Of a DNA stretch of 12,384 nt, positions 1-7,383 are shown one piece after another. The notes beneath the pieces are model-generated. The model saw nothing but the letters and a program-made list of their open reading frames with translations. It made no database searches and was not told the origin of the DNA. The position numbers were made by a program, and so were the translations under genes. Origin of the DNA: JBBDIO01 sp040880365 (GTDB lineage: Bacteria > Chloroflexota > Anaerolineae > Caldilineales > Caldilineaceae). The stretch's first letter is position 1, and the number at the start of each line of letters is the position of its first letter. Location of the stretch: the NCBI GenBank assembly GCA_040880365.1, contig JBBDIO010000261.1, positions 1 to 12,384 of the forward strand, given 5' to 3'.

Positions 1-635
1 CGTTTCTGTGGTTCCAGGGTGGGGATGTGGGTCTGCTCTGCGTGGCCGGCTGCCTGGGGTGCGTCCTGCGCATCCGCCGCGGGCGTCATAAAGACCGTGC
101 GCACGGTGTCCAGAAATCGGGTTTTCGCGCCCATGCCCGAACCATCATCCAGGTCCTCGTGGGCTTTTTCACCGGGACCTTCGCCGCGCACCAGCAAACT
201 GCTGAAGCGGAAATAGAGGGCAGTCGCGGCATATTTGTGGTGCGTGCCATAGGTGCTATCGTAGAGATCCAGCAGCAGCGCACCGGGCAAGGTCAGGCGT
301 TTGATCGGCTGTTTGCCAATCCACTTGATGCCCAGCACCCGCAGCCCCGAAAGGCTCACGCTGCCCTGATCGGCGGTTGCCGCGGTAATATCCCGGTAGA
401 GGATCTCGGCCTGTTGTCCCAAGCGGCCCGTTTCTGCCAGTTGGTGACCGAGGAGACACAGATCCATGAGCACGATCTGCGCGGGGCTTAATTCGCGCAG
501 CACATGCGCCCGCGGTGGCTGTAGCTCGTGCAGCGCCACGTTCAGAGGATGCGACAGGTCACGAATTGTGCGCACCAGCGAACGAATGAAACGGGGATAG
601 GTGTAGCTGTTACTATTCAGAGTGCGTTTTTTCAC
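1..635 (-). CDS. Hypothetical protein, partial (3' end outside window)
   Basis: An open frame of 211 codons reads leftward from a GTG at 635-633 to the window edge without a stop. The start is chosen because a GGAG Shine-Dalgarno (646-643) lies 7 nt upstream. The protein begins MKKRTLNSNSYTYPRFIRSL, with a basic N-terminus and no clear signal peptide or membrane segment. Residues about 30-150 look like a mixed helical/strand globular domain, including LSPAQIVLMDLCLLG, LSGLRVLGIKWIG and LTLPGALLLDLYDSTYG. The visible C-terminal part (about 170 on) is Ala/Asp/Gln-rich and probably disordered. I do not recognise the family and assign no function. It is divergent from clpB across a 527-nt spacer, so the two could share regulation, but nothing shows this. 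That it is a real gene is supported by its start context and unbroken frame. Confidence 0.72.
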   Translation of the reverse strand, partial: MKKRTLNSNSYTYPRFIRSLVRTIRDLSHPLNVALHELQPPRAHVLRELSPAQIVLMDLCLLGHQLAETGRLGQQAEILYRDITAATADQGSVSLSGLRVLGIKWIGKQPIKRLTLPGALLLDLYDSTYGTHHKYAATALYFRFSSLLVRGEGPGEKAHEDLDDGSGMGAKTRFLDTVRTVFMTPAADAQDAPQAAGHAEQTHIPTLEPQK

Positions 636-690
636 ACAAAGGCTCCTTGCAAACTGCCCTGCATTGGCACGCAGATTGGTGTGATGGACG

Positions 691-700
691 CGGTTAACCG
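691..700. promoter_or_regulatory. Perfect 10-bp palindrome, possible operator
   Basis: CGGTTAACCG is self-complementary and lies 56-65 nt upstream of the GTG of the leftward gene, where an operator or promoter-proximal site could sit. The symmetry is seen directly, but binding by a regulator is inference. A 10-bp palindrome can also arise by chance. Confidence 0.25.
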
Positions 701-987
701 ACATGGTGCAATATCTGCTGCGTAAGTTGATCATTTTCTTGTGCGCATTGTGTGTCTTTGGAATAATTCGATGCGCTAAATGTGTTGACGTTATTTCTTA
801 TGAAAAGTTATGCAAGTTTTGTTACTTTTGCGTGGTGTAACGTCTGTTTTATGTGTCGATTGCGACTTTGGGCAGGTGTATTGCCGGTTGTACAGGAGTT
901 GGAAGCGAGTTCAGGTGGCGGGGTGCGCGACAATCTGCCTGCCGTGTGAGGGCAGTTCAAATCAAAGCCTGCGCTAATACAAGACAA

Positions 988-1016
988 GTGAAAATCTTAC
1001 AATTTAGGTGTACACT
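988..1016 (+). promoter_or_regulatory. Candidate sigma70-type promoter of clpB
   Basis: GTGAAA at 988-993 (4/6 to TTGACA) and TACACT at 1011-1016 (4/6 to TATAAT) are separated by exactly 17 nt, pointing toward clpB. Transcription from here would start near 1023 and give a leader of about 140 nt containing the 13-bp repeats. The match is moderate, and the promoter consensus of this organism is unknown. Confidence 0.3.
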
Positions 1017-1021
1017 AGACT

Positions 1022-1060
1022 TTCACAGAGTTTATTCACAGAGTTCATGCACAGAGAGCA
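1022..1060. repeat. Three tandem 13-bp repeats in the clpB leader
   Basis: TTCACAGAGTTTA (1022-1034), TTCACAGAGTTCA (1035-1047) and TGCACAGAGAGCA (1048-1060) lie head to tail. Copies 1 and 2 match at 12/13 positions, and copies 2 and 3 at 10/13. All share CACAGAG. They sit at or just after the inferred start of transcription and about 100 nt before the clpB start codon. They could be protein-binding repeats, an RNA element, or simply a replication-slippage product. Confidence 0.65.
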
Positions 1061-1162
1061 GGCGGGCAGTTATTCAGGTTGCTGGATGCCCGCGACAATA
1101 ATCAGGATAGATGACGCAGGATATGCGACAAGATATAGGACAGGAAAGCGGAGGCAGCAGGT

Positions 1163-3757
1163 ATGCGATTCGATAAATATACACAGAAGGCCCAGGGCGC
1201 ATTGCTGGACGCGCAGAACCTGGCCGAAACTTATAATCACCCCACGCTGGACCCCGAACATCTGTTGGTCGCGCTGTTGCGCCAGGAAGGCGGCGTGGTG
1301 CCCTCGGTGCTCATGCGCATTGGCGTGGAGCCGGGGCAGGTAGAACATGCCGTGGTGCAGGCTGTGGAAGCCAAAGCGCGCGCCAGCGGTTCCTCGGTAC
1401 AGGTGGGCATGGGGCGCGACACCAGCACACTTTTGCGCGAGGCCGAGCAGATCGCCGCCAATATGAAGGACGAATACGTCTCGGCCGAGCATTTGCTCAT
1501 GGCGATGGCTTCGAGCAGCGATCGTGTGCGCGATTTGCTGGCGCGCCATCGCGTAGATTACAACGCCATCATGCAGGCGTTGGCCGCGGTGCGCGGCAGT
1601 CAGCGGGTCACATCCGATAACCCCGAAGCCCAATATGAAGCATTGACCAAGTATGGGCGCGATCTGACCGAAGATGCCCGCAAAGGCAAGCTCGATCCCG
1701 TGATTGGGCGCGATGAGCAAATCCGCCGGGTGATTCAGATTTTGAGCCGGCGCACCAAAAACAACCCCGTCTTGATTGGCGAACCGGGCGTGGGCAAAAC
1801 GGCCATTGTCGAAGGGCTGGCCCAGCGGATTGTCAACGGCGATGTGCCCACCGGCCTGCGCGACAAGCGTTTGGTGGCGTTGGATCTGGGTGCGCTGGTG
1901 GCAGGCGCCAAATATCGGGGCGAATTTGAAGAACGGCTCAAGGCTGTGCTCAAAGAAGTGACCGAGGCCCAGGGCGAAATCATCCTCTTTATCGACGAGA
2001 TGCACACGCTGGTGGGCGCGGGCGCGGCCGAAGGCAGCATGGACGCTTCCAACATGCTCAAGCCCATGTTGGCGCGCGGTGAACTGCACGCCATCGGCGC
2101 GACGACGCTGGACGAATTTCGCAAGCACATCGAAAAAGATGCTGCCTTGGAACGCCGTTTTCAGCCGGTAATGGTAGATGAACCCAGCGTGGAGGACACT
2201 GTCAGCATTTTACGCGGGTTGAAGGAACGGTACGAGGTGCATCACGGGGTGCGTATCACCGATGGCGCGGCGATTGCTGCGGCTACGCTGAGCGACCGTT
2301 ATATCACAGACCGCTTTTTGCCCGATAAGGCGATTGACCTGATCGATGAGGCCGCCAGCCGCTTGCGGATGCAGATCGATTCCAAGCCGCAAGAGCTGGA
2401 TGAGCTGGACCGCCAGTTGATGCAACTGGAAATTGAGCGCGAAGCCCTGCGCAAGGAAAAGGACGAGGCCAGCCGCCAGCGTTTGGAAGAGCTGGAGCAG
2501 GAATTGGCGAATCTGAAGGAGCAGAGCGGCGAGCTGACCGGGCGTTGGCAGGCCGAGCGCGAGATTATCACCCAGGTGCAGGAACTCAAGGAACGCATTG
2601 AGGCTGTGCGGGTGGAGATCGAACAGGCCGAACGCGCCTATGACCTGCAAAAGGCCGCAGAGCTGCGCTATGGGGTTATGCGCCAGTTGGAAGGTGATCT
2701 GAGCACGGCCGAGGTACGGGTGCGCGATCTCCAGGCAGAAGGCGCATTGCTCAAGGAAGAAGTGGACGCCGACGAGATCGCGGGTGTGGTCTCCAAATGG
2801 ACCGGCATTCCCATTTCGCGGCTGCTAGAGGGCGAACGCGCCAAGCTCATCCGCATGGAAGACGAGCTGCACCGGCGCGTGGTGGGCCAGGAAGAAGCTG
2901 TCCATGCGGTGGCCGCGGCGATTCGGCGCAGTCGGGCCGGTTTACAGGACCCGCATCGGCCGATTGGCAGCTTTATCTTTTTGGGGCCGACCGGCGTGGG
3001 CAAGACGGAACTGGCGCGTGCCCTGGCCGAATTTCTTTTTGACGATGAGCAAAATATGGTGCGCATCGACATGAGTGAATATCAGGAACGCCACACGGTG
3101 GCGCGGTTGATTGGTGCGCCTCCGGGATATGTGGGCTATGACGAAGGCGGGCAGCTGACCGAGGCTGTGCGGCGCAAGCCCTATTCGGTGGTGCTTTTTG
3201 ACGAAATCGAAAAGGCGCACCCCGAAGTCTTCAACGTGTTGTTGCAGGTGCTGGATGATGGACGGCTGACGGATAGCCAGGGGCGCACGGTAGATTTTCG
3301 CAATACTATCATCATCATGACCAGCAATCTGGGCAGCCAGTATATTCTGGAGGTGGCAGGCGTGGACGAGGAGGTATCGCGCCGGGTGCGCGAAGTCTTG
3401 CGCACGCATTTTCGCCCCGAATTCCTGAATCGCATTGACGATATTGTCACGTTCCATGCGTTGCGGAAGGAAAATCTGAAGGCGATCATCGATATTCAAC
3501 TGGAACGGTTGCGCCGCCTGTTGAAGGATCGGGATATTACAATTGAACTGACCGATGCTGCCAAGAATCTGCTGATTGATGAAGGGTATGATCCGGCCTT
3601 TGGCGCACGTCCGCTGAAGCGGGTATTGCAACACCGCATTGCCGATCCGCTGGCGCTGGAGATTCTGGAAAGCAGAGTCTTGCCGGGCGAACATATGATT
3701 GTGGATGCCCAGAACAGCGAACTGATTTTCACCAGCGTTGAGCCGCTCACTGCATAG
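1163..3757 (+). CDS. clpB: ATP-dependent chaperone/disaggregase ClpB
   Basis: Full-length (864 aa) Hsp104/ClpB AAA+ protein. The family forms cytoplasmic hexamers that thread aggregated proteins through a central pore, working with DnaK. Domains in order are: Clp N-domain about 1-145; NBD1 with Walker A GEPGVGKT 206-213 (K212), pore-loop Y251 in GAKYRG, Walker B FIDE (D278, E279) and the R331/R332 arginine pair; coiled-coil M-domain about 405-525; NBD2 with Walker A GPTGVGKT 608-615 (K614), pore-loop GYVGY 655-659, Walker B LFDE (D680, E681) and sensor-2 motif GARPLKR 814-820. The long M-domain separates it from ClpA, and the lack of a ClpP-docking IGF-type loop that I can see fits ClpB. The start ATG follows GGAGG (1150-1154) with 8 nt spacing. 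It appears monocistronic, ending before a strong terminator. The stop codon lies inside a tandem duplication. Confidence 0.98.
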   Translation: MRFDKYTQKAQGALLDAQNLAETYNHPTLDPEHLLVALLRQEGGVVPSVLMRIGVEPGQVEHAVVQAVEAKARASGSSVQVGMGRDTSTLLREAEQIAANMKDEYVSAEHLLMAMASSSDRVRDLLARHRVDYNAIMQALAAVRGSQRVTSDNPEAQYEALTKYGRDLTEDARKGKLDPVIGRDEQIRRVIQILSRRTKNNPVLIGEPGVGKTAIVEGLAQRIVNGDVPTGLRDKRLVALDLGALVAGAKYRGEFEERLKAVLKEVTEAQGEIILFIDEMHTLVGAGAAEGSMDASNMLKPMLARGELHAIGATTLDEFRKHIEKDAALERRFQPVMVDEPSVEDTVSILRGLKERYEVHHGVRITDGAAIAAATLSDRYITDRFLPDKAIDLIDEAASRLRMQIDSKPQELDELDRQLMQLEIEREALRKEKDEASRQRLEELEQELANLKEQSGELTGRWQAEREIITQVQELKERIEAVRVEIEQAERAYDLQKAAELRYGVMRQLEGDLSTAEVRVRDLQAEGALLKEEVDADEIAGVVSKWTGIPISRLLEGERAKLIRMEDELHRRVVGQEEAVHAVAAAIRRSRAGLQDPHRPIGSFIFLGPTGVGKTELARALAEFLFDDEQNMVRIDMSEYQERHTVARLIGAPPGYVGYDEGGQLTEAVRRKPYSVVLFDEIEKAHPEVFNVLLQVLDDGRLTDSQGRTVDFRNTIIIMTSNLGSQYILEVAGVDEEVSRRVREVLRTHFRPEFLNRIDDIVTFHALRKENLKAIIDIQLERLRRLLKDRDITIELTDAAKNLLIDEGYDPAFGARPLKRVLQHRIADPLALEILESRVLPGEHMIVDAQNSELIFTSVEPLTA

Positions 3758-3773
3758 ATCTCACTGCATGGAT
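3746..3773. repeat. 14-bp tandem duplication spanning the clpB stop codon
   Basis: CTCACTGCATAGAT (3746-3759) is followed immediately by CTCACTGCATGGAT (3760-3773), with one difference. The first copy carries the in-frame TAG stop of clpB (3755-3757). The equivalent triplet in the second copy is TGG. If only the TGG copy existed, the frame would continue to a TAA near 3829, adding a short basic tail. Confidence 0.75.
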
Positions 3774-3840
3774 GAGGGCGCGGCGTAGTCACAGGGATCA
3801 CAGGCTGCGACACCGGGTAACAAGCGCATAAATGAACAAG

Positions 3841-3882
3841 GATCGGAGTGAATTTTTGGGCAATTCACTCCGATCTTTTGTT
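3841..3882 (+). terminator. Rho-independent terminator after clpB
   Basis: GATCGGAGTGAATT (3841-3854) and AATTCACTCCGATC (3862-3875) form a perfect 14-bp stem with a 7-nt loop (TTTGGGC), followed by TTTTGTT. It lies 83 nt after the clpB stop. The sequence on the other side is only moderately A-rich, so termination is expected mainly on the plus strand. It separates clpB from the next operon. Confidence 0.9.
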
Positions 3883-4058
3883 GGAAACTGTGTTACGATA
3901 TGGGGTGAATGTGGCGCGCACGCGGTTGATTTTGGGCAGGTCGGACATCTGTCCACTATGTGTCAGGTGTCGGGTCGGAATATGTCGGCGCGCTGTGCAA
4001 TCATGTTCGCGCGCGAAAAATTCGCGACAATTTTCCAAGCGCAGAAAAGGAGTGCAAG
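3883..4058. promoter_or_regulatory. Upstream region of the membrane-protein/M20 operon with palindromes
   Basis: There is no gene in this stretch; an in-frame ATG at 3960 would add 33 residues to the next protein but has no Shine-Dalgarno. Two symmetric sequences stand out. GGACATCTGTCC (3943-3954) has 5-bp arms. TTCGCGCGCGAA (4006-4017) is a perfect 12-bp palindrome, followed after AAA by another TTCGCG (4021-4026). The second cluster ends about 20 nt before the ribosome-binding site, a fitting place for a repressor. No convincing -35/-10 pair was found. Regulatory function is inferred from position and symmetry only. Confidence 0.35.
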
Positions 4059-4643
4059 ATGACAACCAACAATATGAGGACGGAATCTCAAAACACAGAA
4101 TCTCAAAACACAGAATCCTGCGATACGAATCCTGCGCACGAACGGCGTTCGGGATTTTTCTGGGGTGCGATGATGATCCTGATTGGGATCGTCGTTCTGG
4201 GTTCCCAGTGGTTCGATCTGGACGAATTTTGGGGGCAGTTTGGTCTGTATTTTATGCCCCTGCTGGGGCTGGTATTTATCGGCTGGGGCATCTATAACCG
4301 GGAGCCCGGTTTCCTGATTCCGGGCGGCGTTGTGAGCGGCATCGGCGCGGGTATTCTGGTGACCACGGGAACGTGGCAAGGTGAACCGGGCGTGGATACG
4401 GGCGGGCTGTTTCTGATTTGTATGGCCCTGGGCTTTGTTTCGATTACAGTGATGACGGCGATATTCACCGACGAAACCCAGTGGTGGGGACTGATTCCCG
4501 GCGGAATTATCGGCCTGGTGGGGTTGACTACGCTCTATGGCGGTGTCTTCGAACTCACCTTGGTCACTATCGCTCAACTCTGGCCCGTCGCGCTGATCGC
4601 AGGCGGTATCTATGTTATTTATAGTGTTAACCGAAAAAGGTAA
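4059..4643 (+). CDS. Multi-spanning membrane protein, LiaI/LiaF-like transmembrane type
   Basis: A 194-aa protein. The ATG at 4059 is chosen over an in-frame upstream ATG (3960) because AAGGAG (4047-4052) sits 6 nt before it. Residues 1-32 are polar and contain the tandem pentapeptide ESQNT. The rest is hydrophobic, with about six segments near 33-50, 60-80, 85-104, 113-138, 143-164 and 168-190. The pattern FFWGAMMILIGIVVLG followed by a short Trp/Phe-rich loop and a second helix resembles the LiaI-LiaF-like transmembrane domain (DUF5668 type) of envelope-stress proteins. The C-terminal LWPVALIAGGIYVI repeats that style. LIPGG(V/I)(V/I) occurs twice (86-92, 145-151), suggesting internal duplication. 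The function is unknown. It lies 9 nt upstream of the M20 gene, so the two are almost certainly co-transcribed. Confidence 0.85.
   Translation: MTTNNMRTESQNTESQNTESCDTNPAHERRSGFFWGAMMILIGIVVLGSQWFDLDEFWGQFGLYFMPLLGLVFIGWGIYNREPGFLIPGGVVSGIGAGILVTTGTWQGEPGVDTGGLFLICMALGFVSITVMTAIFTDETQWWGLIPGGIIGLVGLTTLYGGVFELTLVTIAQLWPVALIAGGIYVIYSVNRKR
4083..4136. repeat. 15-bp tandem repeat and adjoining 14-bp-spaced repeat in the gene start
   Basis: GAATCTCAAAACACA occurs twice head to tail (4083-4097, 4098-4112) and encodes the repeated ESQNT near the N-terminus of the membrane protein. Directly after it GAATCCTGCG occurs twice, 14 nt apart (4113-4122, 4127-4136). The first unit keeps the reading frame because it is a multiple of three. 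Confidence 0.8.
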
Positions 4644-4652
4644 GGCGAGCAT

Positions 4653-5822
4653 ATGAGTTTGTGGGCAAAGGCCGAAAGCCTGGCGGATCAGATGATCGCC
4701 TGGCGGCGTGATTTTCATCGTCATCCTGAACTGAGTTTTCAGGAACACCGCACGGCGCGGATTGTGGCCGAGACACTGGAATCGTTTGGGCTGGAGGTGC
4801 AGCGCGGGGTGGGGCGCACGGGTGTGGTGGGCTATCTCGGCGAAGGTACCCCCGTGATTGGGATTCGCGCCGATATGGATGCTTTGCCCATTCTGGAAGA
4901 GAATGCCGTGGAATATGCCTCGCAGAATCCCGGGGTCATGCACGCGTGTGGGCACGACGCCCATACTGCGATGGCCTTGGGCGTGGCGCGTATACTGGCA
5001 GAAATGCCCGACCGCCCACCGGGGCAGATCCGTTTTCTCTTTCAGCCCAGCGAAGAGGCGACCGACGCCGAGAACAAATCGGGCGCGGTGCGCATGATCG
5101 AAGACGGCGCGCTGGCGGGCGTGGACAAGGTGATTTCGCTGCATGTGGGCAGCACCGAACCTGCCGGACATGTGCGCTTTGTGGATGGCTATATGACCGC
5201 GGCTGAAGATAACTTCCATGCTGCGATTCTGGGCACAGGCGGGCATGGGGCCTATCCTCACCACGGCACCGATCCCACCTATATGCTGGCATTGGTGCTC
5301 ACCGCGATTCACGGGATCCGCGCCCGCCGTATGGACCCGATCCGCGCCGGTGTCATCTCTATCGGCTCGATTCATGGCGGCAATGTCTTTAATGTGATCC
5401 CCAGCGCCATAGAGATTTCGGGCACCATCCGCACCTATGACGAAGCGACGCGGACGCTGGCGAAGACCGAACTGGAGCAGGCGCTATCCCTGACGCGCAC
5501 GCTGGGCGGCGATTATCGTTTGGAGATGATCGCGGGCTATCCTGCGACCTACAACGACCCTGCGGTCAATGCGGTGATGCGCAAGGCCGCGGCCGATCTG
5601 TTGCCGGCGGATCACTTTATGCCTGCCGACGCCGGGCTGGGCGCAGAAGATTTTAGCTATATGACCCAGCAAGCGCCCGGCGCTATGTTCTTTTTGGGGG
5701 CCGCCAAAGATGAGATCGAGCGACCCCACCACACGCCCGTGTTCGACATCGACGAAGGCGTGCTGCCCGTGGGCGCGGCCATTCTCGCCGAGACGGCGGT
5801 CCGCTTGTTGCGAGGCGCGTGA
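4653..5822 (+). CDS. M20D-family metal-dependent amidohydrolase/peptidase
   Basis: A 389-aa protein, the usual length for the family of hippurate, N-acyl-amino-acid and IAA-amino-acid hydrolases, which cleave an acyl or aminoacyl amide bond with a dinuclear metal centre. Motifs seen are WRRDFHRHPELSFQE at the N-terminus, RADMDALP (D74, D76), HACGHDAHT (C99, H101), PSEEA (E134, E135), LHVG (H164), the dimerisation-domain GTGGHGAYPHHGTDP, AEDFSYM (332-338) and C-terminal HHTPVFDIDE (H359/H360). The expected ligand set C99, H101, E135, H164 and H360 is therefore complete, so it should be active. There is no signal peptide, so it should be cytoplasmic. The ATG lies 9 nt after the stop of the membrane-protein gene, with a weak AAGGCGAG ribosome site. 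The substrate cannot be read from the sequence. Confidence 0.95.
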   Translation: MSLWAKAESLADQMIAWRRDFHRHPELSFQEHRTARIVAETLESFGLEVQRGVGRTGVVGYLGEGTPVIGIRADMDALPILEENAVEYASQNPGVMHACGHDAHTAMALGVARILAEMPDRPPGQIRFLFQPSEEATDAENKSGAVRMIEDGALAGVDKVISLHVGSTEPAGHVRFVDGYMTAAEDNFHAAILGTGGHGAYPHHGTDPTYMLALVLTAIHGIRARRMDPIRAGVISIGSIHGGNVFNVIPSAIEISGTIRTYDEATRTLAKTELEQALSLTRTLGGDYRLEMIAGYPATYNDPAVNAVMRKAAADLLPADHFMPADAGLGAEDFSYMTQQAPGAMFFLGAAKDEIERPHHTPVFDIDEGVLPVGAAILAETAVRLLRGA

Positions 5823-5878
5823 TTCGGTGTGGCGAAGTGGGAAATGCAAATAGGGGACATGTGTCTACCCGCGCGTGG

Positions 5879-7321
5879 CTAAATTGCGCTGGTTGGGGTC
5901 AGGTGCGTGCCATCGGGGATGTGCACGGGTTGCTCGTTGGGGTTTTGTAGCAGCACATCGCCTTCGACCACAATCTCGCGGCCAAAGTAAATATCGCCTT
6001 CGATGGTCAGCGAACGACAGCGCGCCAAAGAGGGCGCGCCGTGGGGGAATCGCTGCTGGAGATCCGCGATTTGCTGATAGAACCGATCATCCAGATTGGC
6101 CAGGGGCGGCGCGGCGCAGCCATTGACCAGGGTGAGGCGGTAGTCGGGCGACAGGCGATAGGCATCGGACCAAAGCACGAGCAGATCGCTATTCTTCTTG
6201 ACCGGCGCAAAGCGGGTGCGTGGGACGCAGAGCGCCTGGGCACCGTCGAAGCGGGCAATGGCCGCGCCCATCGCCGTCTCCAATTGATAGACGCGCGGTG
6301 ACGCGGGCTGGGTGGGGTCTACGGGCTTTTCGTTGCAGATGAGCGGCAGCGGCAGCAGGCCCTGGTTGGCGTCGAGCAATGCTTGCAACGCGGGCAGATG
6401 GATCCACAAATTGTTGGTATTAAAATAGCCATAGCGGGCAATGTCCTGGAACTGGTCAAGCTCGTCGGGCGGGCATTGGGAAAGCTCGCGCAGGAGCAGG
6501 CCGCCCTGGGGATTTTGGGCCAGATGGCCGCCTTTGCGGTCGGCGGCGGTGCGGGCTGCGACTTCCATGAGAAAGGGCGCGCCAGTACGCGCCATGTGGC
6601 CCAGGATGCGTTCATCCAGGATCGCGCCCAGGTTGTCGGAATTGCTGACAAAGAGATATTCATAGCCCTGCGCGTGCATGGCCTGGAGCACGCCGCTGCT
6701 GCTGAGCGCGGCGTAGATGTCGCCATGCCCCGGGGGACACCACTCTTTTTGCGGATCGTCGGGCCATGTCACAGGCTCCAGCGTATCGACGCGAATTTTG
6801 GGCAGCATGTGTTGCAGAAAGGTGGCGGGGATATCCTGTTCCCAGTTGCGCGCGTCGAGCACAGCCTGGGTCGCGGCCTGGGTAGAGAAGCTGTTCATGA
6901 GCACCAGGGGCAGGCGCGCGCCCGTCGTGGCGCGCAGATGTTCCATCTGGCGCAGAATAATATCCAGAAAGGTGAGATTGTCTTTTAGTGGCAGCAGTGA
7001 TTTGGGGCCGGTCATGCCCATGCTGGTGCCCAGCCCGCCGTTGAGCTTGAGCACTACCGTGCGGTCGAGCACGCCCCGCCGCGCAGCCACGCTTTCTGTG
7101 ACATTTTCTGCGGGGAGTGTTGCATAGTCGGGCACAGCCTTCACCGCACCGGCCTCTGTGCCCGCGATAAAGCCCGTCGCACCGGCGCGCAATTGGCCGT
7201 AGTAGTTTTCAAAAATGCGCACAGCCACGTCCGGCAAGCCCTGCGCTTGCATTTTGGCGGCAATGGGCGCAAACGCCGCACCTGTTTTAATGTTTGCGTC
7301 TGGTTGAATTGCTCCACGCAT
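5879..7321 (-). CDS. UTP-glucose-1-phosphate uridylyltransferase, eukaryote-type UDPGP family
   Basis: A 480-aa protein of the UDPGP (UGP2-like) family, which makes UDP-glucose from UTP and glucose-1-phosphate for polysaccharide and glycolipid synthesis. The nucleotide-binding loop LNGGLGTSMGMTGPKS (93-108, K107) is complete. Other motifs are LVLMNSFSTQ (139-148), EWCPPGHGDIY (193-203), SNSDNLG (226-232), RKGGHLAQ (262-269), NTNNLW (301-306), NEKPVDP (330-336), ETAMGAAI (348-355) and PVKKNSDLL (373-381). A C-terminal segment about 438-475 (LTIEGDIYFG, IVVEGDVLL) looks like the family's beta-helix. This is unlike the short bacterial GalU type. The ATG at 7321 aligns with a normal N-terminus and has weak purine signals upstream. 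A GTG at 7390 would add 23 residues but has no Shine-Dalgarno and lies inside a hairpin. It converges on the M20 gene with a 56-nt gap and no visible terminator. Confidence 0.94.
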   Translation of the reverse strand: MRGAIQPDANIKTGAAFAPIAAKMQAQGLPDVAVRIFENYYGQLRAGATGFIAGTEAGAVKAVPDYATLPAENVTESVAARRGVLDRTVVLKLNGGLGTSMGMTGPKSLLPLKDNLTFLDIILRQMEHLRATTGARLPLVLMNSFSTQAATQAVLDARNWEQDIPATFLQHMLPKIRVDTLEPVTWPDDPQKEWCPPGHGDIYAALSSSGVLQAMHAQGYEYLFVSNSDNLGAILDERILGHMARTGAPFLMEVAARTAADRKGGHLAQNPQGGLLLRELSQCPPDELDQFQDIARYGYFNTNNLWIHLPALQALLDANQGLLPLPLICNEKPVDPTQPASPRVYQLETAMGAAIARFDGAQALCVPRTRFAPVKKNSDLLVLWSDAYRLSPDYRLTLVNGCAAPPLANLDDRFYQQIADLQQRFPHGAPSLARCRSLTIEGDIYFGREIVVEGDVLLQNPNEQPVHIPDGTHLTPTSAI

Positions 7322-7383
7322 AACTGTCTCACTTTCCTGCCCGGCTGGGGGATTTTTTATCAAGCGTTGTGGATAGGAAGGTA

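Larger units (their letters stand above)
636..1162. other. Divergent intergenic region upstream of clpB
   Basis: These 527 nt hold no convincing gene. Short open frames here lack Shine-Dalgarno sequences and recognisable protein character. The part around 720-840 is clearly more AT-rich than the flanking coding DNA, as expected of promoter DNA. Visible signals are a palindrome (691-700), a TTGACG at 785-790 with only a poor -10 (TATGCA) 18 nt downstream, a 6-bp inverted repeat GCGCAT/ATGCGC (743-748 / 771-776), a small CTGCC/GGCAG hairpin (935-955), a candidate clpB promoter (988-1016) and a 13-bp triple repeat (1022-1060). I found no CIRCE element (TTAGCACTC-N9-GAGTGCTAA). Confidence 0.7.

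Noticed and set aside
955..963. GTTCAAATC, like a tRNA T-loop
   Set aside because: The flanks do not pair as a T-stem and no acceptor, D or anticodon arms could be built around it.
853..1101. An 82-codon frame in the clpB leader
   Set aside because: It has no ribosome site and a Cys/Arg-rich random-like product, and it overlaps the candidate promoter and repeats.
636..1162. CIRCE/HrcA site upstream of clpB
   Set aside because: No TTAGCACTC-N9-GAGTGCTAA-like dyad was found in the intergenic region.
1070..2128. A 352-codon open frame antisense to clpB
   Set aside because: It lies wholly opposite conserved ClpB NBD1 sequence. High-GC genes often leave the mirror frame open, and it has no ribosome site or family likeness.
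3963..5375. A 470-codon open frame antisense to the membrane-protein and M20 genes
   Set aside because: The sense genes have clear motifs and ribosome sites; the antisense product is His/Arg/Gln-rich and crosses an intergenic region, typical of a shadow frame.
5823..5878. Terminator between the convergent M20 and UDPGP genes
   Set aside because: Only a 4-bp GACA/TGTC pairing is visible and there is no T-run on either strand.
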